Source: an uncultured Oscillospiraceae bacterium (GTDB lineage: Bacteria; Bacillota; Clostridia; Oscillospirales; Ruminococcaceae). Taken from it: a stretch of DNA of 18,454 nt. Position 1 is the stretch's first letter, and every line of letters starts with the position of its first letter. The notes beneath the pieces are model-generated. The model was given only the letters and a program-made list of their open reading frames with translations. It had not been told where the DNA came from and made no database searches. This document shows, in pieces, positions 1 to 5,745 of the stretch. The translations under genes and the position numbers were made by a program. The stretch is taken from contig CAJULF010000051.1 of NCBI GenBank assembly GCA_910587135.1, forward strand, positions 1 to 18,454. The letters run 5' to 3'.

Positions 1-186
1 AAAGGTTGACCAAAAACGGATTATTTGAAATATCTCAAAATTTCCGCTGTTCATAATACGCTGCACTTCGCTCCGCCTTGTATGCATAGCAGAACGAAGT
101 GCTGTATTTTCCGTTCACCCAATATGCATATTTGAAATTTAATGCACCTGCATTGCGTCACATTATAGACTTTTCCTACAAACTGA
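1..186 (+). repeat. Dispersed repeat, copy A (~185 bp family)
   Basis: It begins with AAAGGTTGAC, continues with an ATTATTT/TCAAAATTTCCGC block, and ends with a TTTGAAATTT...TGCATTGCG...CCTACAAACTGA block. The same order of blocks occurs at 2340-2521 and 10971-11152, all in the same orientation. Copy A is the most diverged. It has an inner inverted repeat, GCACTTCG/CGAAGTGC, and a short palindrome, AATATGCATATT, where copies B and C have long hairpins. No ORF spans it. It starts exactly at the window edge, so its left flank cannot be examined. Confidence 0.75.
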
Positions 187-324
187 TTTTTAATTTATTA
201 TACCAAAAAAACATTCGCCTGTCAAGTTTTTTCTGCCCGTGATACCCCCAAAGGGTCATTCAGGTCTTTTTTGTGACATTTGGTAAAAAATGTGCCAAAA
301 TTTGTGGTTTCTCACAAAAACATA

Positions 325-353
325 TTGAAAATGTTAAAAATATATGGTATAAT
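325..353 (+). promoter_or_regulatory. Sigma-A promoter for the EAL-domain gene
   Basis: The -35 is TTGAAA (325-330) and the -10 is TATAAT (348-353), separated by exactly 17 nt in AT-rich sequence. Transcription would start near 360, leaving a leader of about 200 nt before the EAL gene at 558. No other promoter as good is seen between repeat copy A and the gene. Confidence 0.75.
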
Positions 354-380
354 AAACGCAAGACATTTATTATACCCTTA

Positions 381-429
381 TGTCCGCGCATGGAGCAAAT
401 CGAATATTTGCTCCATGCGGTAATGGACA
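381..429 (+). promoter_or_regulatory. Strong leader hairpin upstream of the EAL gene
   Basis: A perfect 14-bp inverted repeat, CGCATGGAGCAAAT (387-400) and ATTTGCTCCATGCG (406-419), has a 5-nt loop and an additional outer TGTCC/GGACA pairing. No T-run follows, so it is not a standard intrinsic terminator. It lies some 20 nt after the predicted transcription start. It could stabilise the 5' end, bind a regulator or act on translation; nothing in the sequence says which. It does not match the c-di-GMP riboswitch motifs I know. Confidence 0.6.
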
Positions 430-475
430 ATTATACCAATGCAAATTTTGCCCGCCATAAAAAAGCGGAGCTTTG

Positions 476-553
476 ATGTACGAAATTTTCAAAAATCGTA
501 ATGGCAATGCGGAATTTGCCTTTAAAATGCCCAAATCAAATTTAAGAAGGTGA
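476..553 (+). CDS. Possible 25-codon leader peptide before the EAL gene
   Basis: The ATG at 476 is preceded by AGCGGAG at a 6-nt spacing and overlaps, as TGATG, the stop of an upstream mini-ORF (in-frame ATG at 390, inside the leader hairpin). The ORF reads MYEIFKNRNG... and ends KSNLRR at a TGA that lies 4 nt before the GTG start of the EAL gene. The chain of stop/start contacts suggests translational coupling. I do not recognise the peptide, and an ORF of this size can arise by chance, so this is a tentative call. Confidence 0.3.
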   Translation: MYEIFKNRNGNAEFAFKMPKSNLRR

Positions 554-557
554 CGCC

Positions 558-2228
558 GTGAATATAAACGATTATTCAAACGGAGAATATCTGAGGCTAA
601 TTGAAATGATGAAGCAGGACGAGGGCTGCATTCATTTTCTCTGGTGCTGCTCCGAGAAAAAGGTTATGCCCATAGGAGAAATCTTTATTCCCGAGGATTG
701 CTCCGATCCGTTGGATTATCTGAGAGAAAGCGGAATGGTGGATAACGTTTCAATGGGCGCGTTCAATGTGTTCTGCGCCCAGATAGAGGAAGGGATCTTT
801 TTCGGCAGCAATGTGAACAATCTCGACGTTGAGCTGCAAATGAATCTTCATGAAAGTGCACAGTCCTCCTTGTATCATCTTTTTGCCCTTTTCTTAAGAA
901 ACGTCAGCCAAAAGGTCACGGATATTCACTTTTGTCTCAGACCCTGCACCGAAAAGGAAACCTTTGCCAAACAGGTGGTAAATCTGTTTTCAAGCGATAA
1001 GAACCCGAAATTTTTTCAGCAGCGGGTCAATAGTATGTTGGCGCGAAATCGGGACAGTAAAATCGCATTTGTACAGTTTGATGTGGAACGCTTCAAGTTG
1101 ATAAACGAAAATCTGAGTCCGGAGAGCGGCGATGAACTTCTTCAGTTTTTCAACGATTCACTGGGACTTATATGTAATTCAGAGCAGCCTTTCTGTCGGC
1201 TTACCGCAGACGTTTTCATGATAGTAACCCCTTTTGGCGACACAAACGAACTGGTGAATTTCGTACATATGCTGGAAAGCAAGCTGAGCGACTATAACGG
1301 CATAGAATACCGCCTTATTTTCGGAATTTGCACAACGGAAAACACGGAGGGCATGAACACGCGGCAGATGGGCGATCACGCCACTCTTGCGCGTCAGTCT
1401 ATCAAGGGCAACGCGTTGGAAAATATCGCTTTCTACAACGGAGATATGAAAACCACACTCCAGAAAAAGAAGGTAATTGAGGACGATATGCACAATGCGC
1501 TGCTTAACAACGAATTTGTAATGTTCCTGCAGCCCAAGCACTGCATTTCAAACGGCAGGATCATCGGCGCGGAAGCTCTCGCCCGCTGGATACACCCCGA
1601 AAAGGGAATGATAAGCCCGATAGACTTTATACCTGTTTTTGAGGAAAACGGTTTTATCCTGAAGCTTGATCAGGTCATCTGGGAAAGCGCCTGCAGAAAG
1701 ATACGCGAATGGATAGACAAGGGCATAGAGCCCGTTCCTATCTCGGTAAACGTTTCGCGGGAGTATTTACACAGCTTTGATGTGGTAAATCAGATACTTT
1801 CGTATATAAATAAATACGATATCCCCATAAAGCTGCTTGAACTGGAGATCACCGAATCGATAGACGCCGAGGGAGTGGACGATATAATAAAATGCATGAA
1901 GGACGCAGGTTTTACCATGCTGATGGACGATTTCGGCTCCGGCTACTCCTCGCTGAATATGCTTAAAACTACCCAGTTTGACGTTCTGAAGATAGACCGC
2001 AGCTTTTTGTCGGAATTCATGGATTCCGACAGGGGCAGGAAAATCATTTCCCACACTATCTCCATGTCCCACGATATAGGTCTGGATATTATAGCGGAGG
2101 GAGTTGAAACGAGCGAGCAGGCGCAATTCCTTAACGACTGCGGCTGCAATTCCGCGCAGGGATATTTCTACTCCAAGCCGATACCCCCCGAGGATTTTGA
2201 CAGAAAGCTTATTGAGGTAAACAAGTAA
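558..2228 (+). CDS. EAL-domain c-di-GMP phosphodiesterase with degenerate GGDEF domain
   Basis: A 556-aa protein. Residues 1 to ~150 are an unassigned N-terminal region with no transmembrane segment. A GGDEF-like domain (~165-300) keeps FxxFDVERFKLINE but has TADVF (216-220) where GG(D/E)EF should be, so diguanylate cyclase activity is not expected. The EAL domain (~310-550) looks catalytically complete: EAL (E339), NVS, EITES, DDFG (D457, D458), KIDRSF, EGVET (E514) and the QGYFYSKP end motif. By family knowledge it hydrolyses c-di-GMP to pGpG in the cytoplasm; the dead GGDEF may sense GTP. It starts at GTG with AAGAAGG 7 nt upstream. It is the only gene on this strand before 13817 and appears monocistronic. 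The leader is unusually structured. Confidence 0.93.
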   Translation: MNINDYSNGEYLRLIEMMKQDEGCIHFLWCCSEKKVMPIGEIFIPEDCSDPLDYLRESGMVDNVSMGAFNVFCAQIEEGIFFGSNVNNLDVELQMNLHESAQSSLYHLFALFLRNVSQKVTDIHFCLRPCTEKETFAKQVVNLFSSDKNPKFFQQRVNSMLARNRDSKIAFVQFDVERFKLINENLSPESGDELLQFFNDSLGLICNSEQPFCRLTADVFMIVTPFGDTNELVNFVHMLESKLSDYNGIEYRLIFGICTTENTEGMNTRQMGDHATLARQSIKGNALENIAFYNGDMKTTLQKKKVIEDDMHNALLNNEFVMFLQPKHCISNGRIIGAEALARWIHPEKGMISPIDFIPVFEENGFILKLDQVIWESACRKIREWIDKGIEPVPISVNVSREYLHSFDVVNQILSYINKYDIPIKLLELEITESIDAEGVDDIIKCMKDAGFTMLMDDFGSGYSSLNMLKTTQFDVLKIDRSFLSEFMDSDRGRKIISHTISMSHDIGLDIIAEGVETSEQAQFLNDCGCNSAQGYFYSKPIPPEDFDRKLIEVNK

Positions 2229-2237
2229 AAAATGCGG

Positions 2238-2265
2238 CGGCTTTCGGAGCAGATTCCGAAAGCCG
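2238..2265. terminator. Hairpin downstream of the EAL gene, possible bidirectional terminator
   Basis: A perfect 11-bp stem, CGGCTTTCGGA/TCCGAAAGCCG, with a 6-nt loop sits 9 nt after the EAL stop codon. There is no U-run on the + side. On the minus strand the stem is followed within 5 nt by six T residues, so it fits better as an intrinsic terminator for transcripts coming from the AraC side, although the AraC stop is ~335 nt away. Confidence 0.5.
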
Positions 2266-2302
2266 TTATGGTATGTAAAAAGCGGAGCTTTTATGGAAGT
2301 AC

Positions 2303-2327
2303 AGCATGTATGCTTTGCGTTCATGCG
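2303..2327 (+). repeat. Left direct repeat flanking repeat copy B
   Basis: This 25-bp sequence (AGCATGTATGC...TTCATGCG) recurs at 2521-2545 with a single T/C difference, on the other side of repeat copy B. Each copy of the direct repeat can itself fold into a ~10-bp hairpin around a TTT loop (GCATG...CATGC ends). Confidence 0.7.
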
Positions 2328-2339
2328 CAGACTGTTTAT

Positions 2340-2521
2340 AAAGGTTGACTTAAATTGAATTATTTAAAAAATTCAAAATTCCGGCAATCATACTCCGGTG
2401 CTGCTGCGCATCACTCCGCATGACTGGCGGAAACCGCGCGCGTTTGCGTTCGCAAACGCACGGCTTTTTGAAATTTCATGCGCCGACATTGCGCAGCATA
2501 TAAGCTTTTTCTACAAGCTGA
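2340..2521 (+). repeat. Dispersed repeat, copy B (~185 bp family)
   Basis: Same block order as copies A and C: AAAGGTTGAC, AATTATTTAAAAAATTC, TTCCG..., then CGGAAACCG, a hairpin, TTTTTGAAATTTCATGCGC, GACATTGCGC, GCATATAAGC, CTACAAGCTGA. The central hairpin here is GCGTTTGCG/CGCAAACGC with a 2-nt loop, unrelated in sequence to that of copy C. No coding potential is seen. It sits between the EAL gene and the AraC gene. Confidence 0.85.
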
Positions 2522-2545
2522 GCATGTACGCTTTGCGTTCATGCG
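2521..2545 (+). repeat. Right direct repeat flanking repeat copy B
   Basis: This is the partner of 2303-2327, matching 24 of 25 bases, and begins immediately after the CTACAAGCTG end of copy B. The remaining stretch to 2599 shows nothing identifiable. Confidence 0.7.
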
Positions 2546-2599
2546 GTGCGGGTATTTCTTTTAAATCATTGGACATCAGGTCGGCGCGAATTAACCGCA

Positions 2600-3415
2600 T
2601 CAAATCACCGCCGAGCCTTTAAACAGGCGATATTCTCTCGGTGAAATTCCCTCATATTTCTTGAAAACCGCGCCGAAATAGGCGGGATCGGGATAGCCGC
2701 AGCGCTCCCCTATAACCGCTATCGGCTCGGAGGTGTTCCATAAAAGCAGTTTTGCGGAGGAAATGCGTTTTCGCGCCAGATACTCCATCGGGCGCATTCC
2801 CGTTCTTGCCCTGAACAAGCGGCAGAAATGCTGGAGGGACACCCCCGACAAAGCCGCCAGGCTCTCCAGAGTTATATCCTCCCCATAATGCTCCTCCATG
2901 AAAGATATCCCCTTGGCGGCAGGAGAGCTTTCATCAGGCTGCCCCTCGCTCAGCAGAAGCCCACGCGCGGCAAGAATGTACTCATATATAAGCCCCGAGC
3001 AGCGCTCCGCACCCGAAACGGGATTATTTGCCGCCGCCAGAAGCTGTGAGAAAATCTGCTTTATATGCTCGGTGCAGCCGCCTTTTACCGCGTAATCCCC
3101 AAAGCCGAGCGCTCTCATCTGCGGCGCAAGATAATCCCCGCGGAACACCGTCCAGCTGGTGGTCCAGCTTCCGCCGTCGGGATAATATTCGTGCTGTATC
3201 CCGGGAGAAAGATAAAAAAAGCTTCCCGCGGTCTGAACGTATGAATTTCCGCCAACCTTAAGAATACCCCTGCCATAGGCAGTGAAGCAAAGCTGGTGCG
3301 ACACCAGCCCGCTCTCCCTGACGATATGATATTCGGGAGCGCTTACGCCTATTCCCGTAAGGTAGAACGGCAGAGAGGACTGATTTCCTATGATCGGATA
3401 GATGGCGTTAATCAA
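2600..3415 (-). CDS. AraC-family transcriptional regulator, TTG start
   Basis: A cytoplasmic DNA-binding protein. The N-terminal part (~10-140) is an AraC-type cupin sensor domain (FYLTGIG...HQLCFTAYGRGIL...FYLSPGIQHEYYP). The C-terminal ~100 residues carry two helix-turn-helix motifs (LESLAALSGVSLQHFCRLF and IAVIGERCGYPDPAYFGAVF) and the ISPREYR end typical of the family. The longest ORF starts with ATG at 3472 but has no ribosome binding site and would overlap the thuA-like gene by 65 nt. A TTG at 3415 has GAGAGG 8-9 nt upstream and overlaps the preceding stop as TTGATTAA. It gives 271 aa with a normal family N-terminus, so I prefer it. It is last in the operon and presumably senses the sugar or ligand handled by the isomerase and ThuA genes. 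Confidence 0.88.
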   Translation of the reverse strand: MINAIYPIIGNQSSLPFYLTGIGVSAPEYHIVRESGLVSHQLCFTAYGRGILKVGGNSYVQTAGSFFYLSPGIQHEYYPDGGSWTTSWTVFRGDYLAPQMRALGFGDYAVKGGCTEHIKQIFSQLLAAANNPVSGAERCSGLIYEYILAARGLLLSEGQPDESSPAAKGISFMEEHYGEDITLESLAALSGVSLQHFCRLFRARTGMRPMEYLARKRISSAKLLLWNTSEPIAVIGERCGYPDPAYFGAVFKKYEGISPREYRLFKGSAVI

Positions 3416-4133
3416 GATCGATACCTCTCTCAAGAGGCGGCGCGTTCTCACATACCACGGCTTTTCGCTCATGTTGTATCGGGCAAGCCCACTCCACCGC
3501 GTTTCTGACTATTTGGCGGATATTTTTATCGTGAAAAATCGGGTACTCCTCATGACCCGGCTGAAAATAGAATATCCTCCCCGCGCCGCGGCGGTAAGTC
3601 ACGCCGCTCCTGAACACTTCTCCCCCCGCAAACCAGCCAAGAAATACCACCTCGTCGGGCGCGGGTATATCGAAAGGCTCTCCGTACATTTCCTCGCGTG
3701 CAAGCTCAAAATGCTCCGTAACTCCCTTTGCGATCGGGTGAGAAGGCAGGGCGCACCAGATACGCTCCCTGTCGCCGTGCCGCCATTTCAGATTGCAGGA
3801 CGTTCCCATCAGACGTCTGAACAGCCTGCTGTGATGTGCGGAGTGAAGCGCCACCAGACCCATTCCCCCATTTATATGGCGGATTAGCAATTCAACGTTT
3901 TCATCGGTTATTGCGTCATGAGCGCGGTGTCCCCACCACACCAACACGTCTGTTTCCGCCAGCAGTTCCTCGCTCAAGCCCTGCCCCGGCATATCCAGAG
4001 TCGCCGCGGCAACAGTAACATTCTCCGATGACAGAAAGTCCGCTATGCAGCCGTGTATTCCCTTTGGGTATATCGCCGCGACCTCGGGCTGCTCACGCTC
4101 GTGTATATTTTCATTCCATACAAGTACCTTCAT
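3408..4133 (-). CDS. ThuA-like domain protein (trehalose-utilisation type)
   Basis: A 241-aa protein of the ThuA family, which has a class-I glutamine-amidotransferase-like fold and is linked to sugar catabolism, mainly by genome context. Visible family features are the start MKVLVWNENIHE, DVLVWWGHRAH, GMGLVALHSAHHS, then HPIAKGV, EEMYGEPFDIP and near the end GRIFYFQPGHEEYPIFH. The start at 4133 follows AAGGAG; an upstream in-frame ATG at 4190 lacks a ribosome binding site and adds non-family residues. It lies 89 nt after the isomerase, separated by a dispersed hairpin, and is translationally overlapped by the AraC regulator. The biochemical activity of the family is poorly defined; oxidoreductase or isomerase accessory roles have been proposed for 3-keto sugars. 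Confidence 0.88.
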   Translation of the reverse strand: MKVLVWNENIHEREQPEVAAIYPKGIHGCIADFLSSENVTVAAATLDMPGQGLSEELLAETDVLVWWGHRAHDAITDENVELLIRHINGGMGLVALHSAHHSRLFRRLMGTSCNLKWRHGDRERIWCALPSHPIAKGVTEHFELAREEMYGEPFDIPAPDEVVFLGWFAGGEVFRSGVTYRRGAGRIFYFQPGHEEYPIFHDKNIRQIVRNAVEWACPIQHERKAVVCENAPPLERGIDLD

Positions 4134-4170
4134 TAAATACCGCTCCTTAAAATTACATACGAAAATCCGC

Positions 4171-4227
4171 TTTAAGGCAATGCCGCACAAAGTCCGCGCT
4201 TCGCGCTTTGCGGGGTGTTGCCTTAAA
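4171..4227. repeat. Dispersed ~55-bp hairpin element, copy 1
   Basis: TTTAAGGCAA and TTGCCTTAAA end the element, with GCCGCACAAAG and CTTTGCGGGG inside, so most of it folds on itself. A closely similar sequence with the same CACAAAG..CCGC..CTT..GCTTTG core occurs at 15733-15781. Here it lies between the isomerase and thuA-like genes and its right end contains the isomerase stop codon. It behaves like a REP-type intergenic element. It could also act as a weak terminator or an mRNA-stability element. Confidence 0.7.
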
Positions 4228-5035
4228 AAATTTTTTCGATTTTCCGCAGATACCGCACCGATTTTTCCGCGTACCCGAGCTGATCGGGCGCCCCGAAATG
4301 CTCTATTGAAAAGCTGCCCGAATAGCCGCCACGCAGAAGCTGCTTTACAAGATTTCCTATACCTATATAACCCCCGCCTACCTCACAGGGATACATCTGA
4401 TTTCCGGACAAGTCCGCTTTGGAATTCCCTCCGTCAAAGCGGGAAATATCGCGGGAACGATCTTTAAGATGAACATGGACGATTTTATCCTTAAGCTGCC
4501 GATAAGCATCATCGGCACTTTCAAGGGAGTAGGCAAAATTTCCCGTATCAAATGTGAACTTAAGTCCCCCGACGTTTTCCAAAAGATACTTCAGACCCGC
4601 TATTGTGGAACAGGGTGATGCCTTGTCGTCAAAATCCTCTACGGTAACGGTCACGCCGTATTCCCCCGCACGTTTGCAGAGAATATTCATCAGACCGCAC
4701 AGTGTGAGCATCTGCTCATCATCGGCATTGAAGCCGGGTATGGCGAGAATTTTATCCGCACCGAAGTAAGCCGCTGTTTCAAGGCAGTTGTCGATTTTGC
4801 GCAGTAATTCCTTCTCGCTGTCGTGCGGGAAATCGAAAAACTCATACACCGAATCAACCTTAAAGCCAACGGACTCAAACAGCGCTTTGGTTTCCCCACG
4901 CGCCGTAAGCTGCCAATCGGGGCACTCCAGACCGCTTATGCCAAGCTCACGGAAGCACCTGAGCGACTCCTCAACAGTGATGTCACGCTGAGCAGCCGCT
5001 TCAATCACATGCTCGTAAAAAATGTTTATACGCAT
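4223..5035 (-). CDS. Sugar phosphate isomerase/epimerase (xylose isomerase-like TIM barrel)
   Basis: A 270-aa cytoplasmic protein of the AP-endonuclease-2 / xylose isomerase-like TIM-barrel family, which isomerises or epimerises sugars with a bound divalent metal. Expected metal ligands are visible in order: Glu in VTVEDFDD, Asp in FTFDTGNF, His in HVHLKD and Glu near the end in FSIEHFG. The start is the ATG at 5035 after AAGGAG; a longer ORF to 5179 reads back through the terminator hairpin and the kinase gene and is rejected. It is first of the isomerase-thuA-araC group. The stem-loop directly upstream ends in a T-run that merges into its ribosome binding site. The exact substrate cannot be told from sequence. 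Confidence 0.9.
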   Translation of the reverse strand: MRINIFYEHVIEAAAQRDITVEESLRCFRELGISGLECPDWQLTARGETKALFESVGFKVDSVYEFFDFPHDSEKELLRKIDNCLETAAYFGADKILAIPGFNADDEQMLTLCGLMNILCKRAGEYGVTVTVEDFDDKASPCSTIAGLKYLLENVGGLKFTFDTGNFAYSLESADDAYRQLKDKIVHVHLKDRSRDISRFDGGNSKADLSGNQMYPCEVGGGYIGIGNLVKQLLRGGYSGSFSIEHFGAPDQLGYAEKSVRYLRKIEKIF

Positions 5036-5048
5036 AACAAAGCTCCTT

Positions 5049-5090
5049 AAAAAATACCCGCCGTCCATGCCGCGGGGCACGGGCAGCGGG
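5049..5090 (-). terminator. Strong intrinsic terminator or attenuator after the kinase-like gene
   Basis: On the minus strand a 15-position stem (arms at 5090-5076 and 5071-5057, one mismatch, GC-rich, 4-nt loop CCGC) is followed by TATTTTTT. The T-run continues straight into AAGGAG, the ribosome binding site of the isomerase gene. It begins 8 nt after the kinase stop codon. It should block much of the transcription from the transporter promoter into the isomerase-thuA-araC genes. Confidence 0.75.
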
Positions 5091-5097
5091 GCGGAAT

Positions 5098-5691
5098 TTA
5101 TCTCGCAAGCCGTTTGTCGATATAATCCAAAAGCACCGAAAAGGTCGATTCCAAACCAAGGCGGCAGCTGTTTATGCACAGGTCGTAGTTTCTGGAGTCA
5201 CCCCACTTTACATCGGAATGGGTGTTGTGGTAGTATTTTCTTTTTTTGTCAATACGGCGGATAAAGGCTTCCGCCTCGTTTCGGTTAATGCTGTGAAGCT
5301 TGCTTATACGTTCGATTTTGTTTTCCATATCACCCAGTACAAAAAAGCTTATAAGCGCGGGATGTCCCTTCAGAACAGTTTCCGCACAGCGTCCGACCAC
5401 CACGAAGGACTCTCCCTGCTCCGCCTTTTTTTTGAGAAAATCAAACTGCATTTCCGCGATTATTTCCTCGGGAGAATTGCTGAAGCCCTTTACTGTCCGT
5501 GACAGCAGCTTGTTGCGCGGAGCTTCGTCGAATTTCTCGAAATTGGTAACGTTTATGTTCTTTTCGCTGCACATTTCGGTCAGAAGATTTCTGTCCAGAA
5601 GCGGTATCTTATAATGACCCGCGATAAGTTCCGCAATGGTGTGACCACCGCTGCCGCACTCCCTGCTGATTACTACTATCAACTGTTTCAT
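5098..5691 (-). CDS. Cytidylate kinase-like family protein
   Basis: A 197-aa P-loop protein of the cytidylate-kinase-like family. It starts MKQLIVVISRECGSGGHTIA, where ECGSGGHTIA is the modified Walker A loop of this group (no canonical GKS/T). It also has LLDRNLL, VVVGRCAE, and an Arg-rich lid segment ending in RRIDKKRKYYH, all common in Clostridia homologues. By family it would phosphorylate a nucleoside monophosphate, but substrates of this subgroup are mostly untested, and the housekeeping cmk is usually a separate, longer gene. The start at 5691 uses AGGAGG; the ATG at 5709 lies upstream of that site and is unlikely. It is 54 nt downstream of the transporter gene, hence probably co-transcribed with it, and is followed by a strong terminator. 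Confidence 0.88.
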   Translation of the reverse strand: MKQLIVVISRECGSGGHTIAELIAGHYKIPLLDRNLLTEMCSEKNINVTNFEKFDEAPRNKLLSRTVKGFSNSPEEIIAEMQFDFLKKKAEQGESFVVVGRCAETVLKGHPALISFFVLGDMENKIERISKLHSINRNEAEAFIRRIDKKRKYYHNTHSDVKWGDSRNYDLCINSCRLGLESTFSVLLDYIDKRLAR

Positions 5692-5745
5692 ATGCGTTCC
5701 TCCTGTCATTTGATCATATATCGCCGAATTGCCGTGTTACGTTTT

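Noticed and set aside
273..476. 67-aa + strand ORF before the EAL gene
   Set aside because: It spans the promoter at 325-353, so its start would not be transcribed from it. Only the short in-frame part from ATG 390 could be translated.
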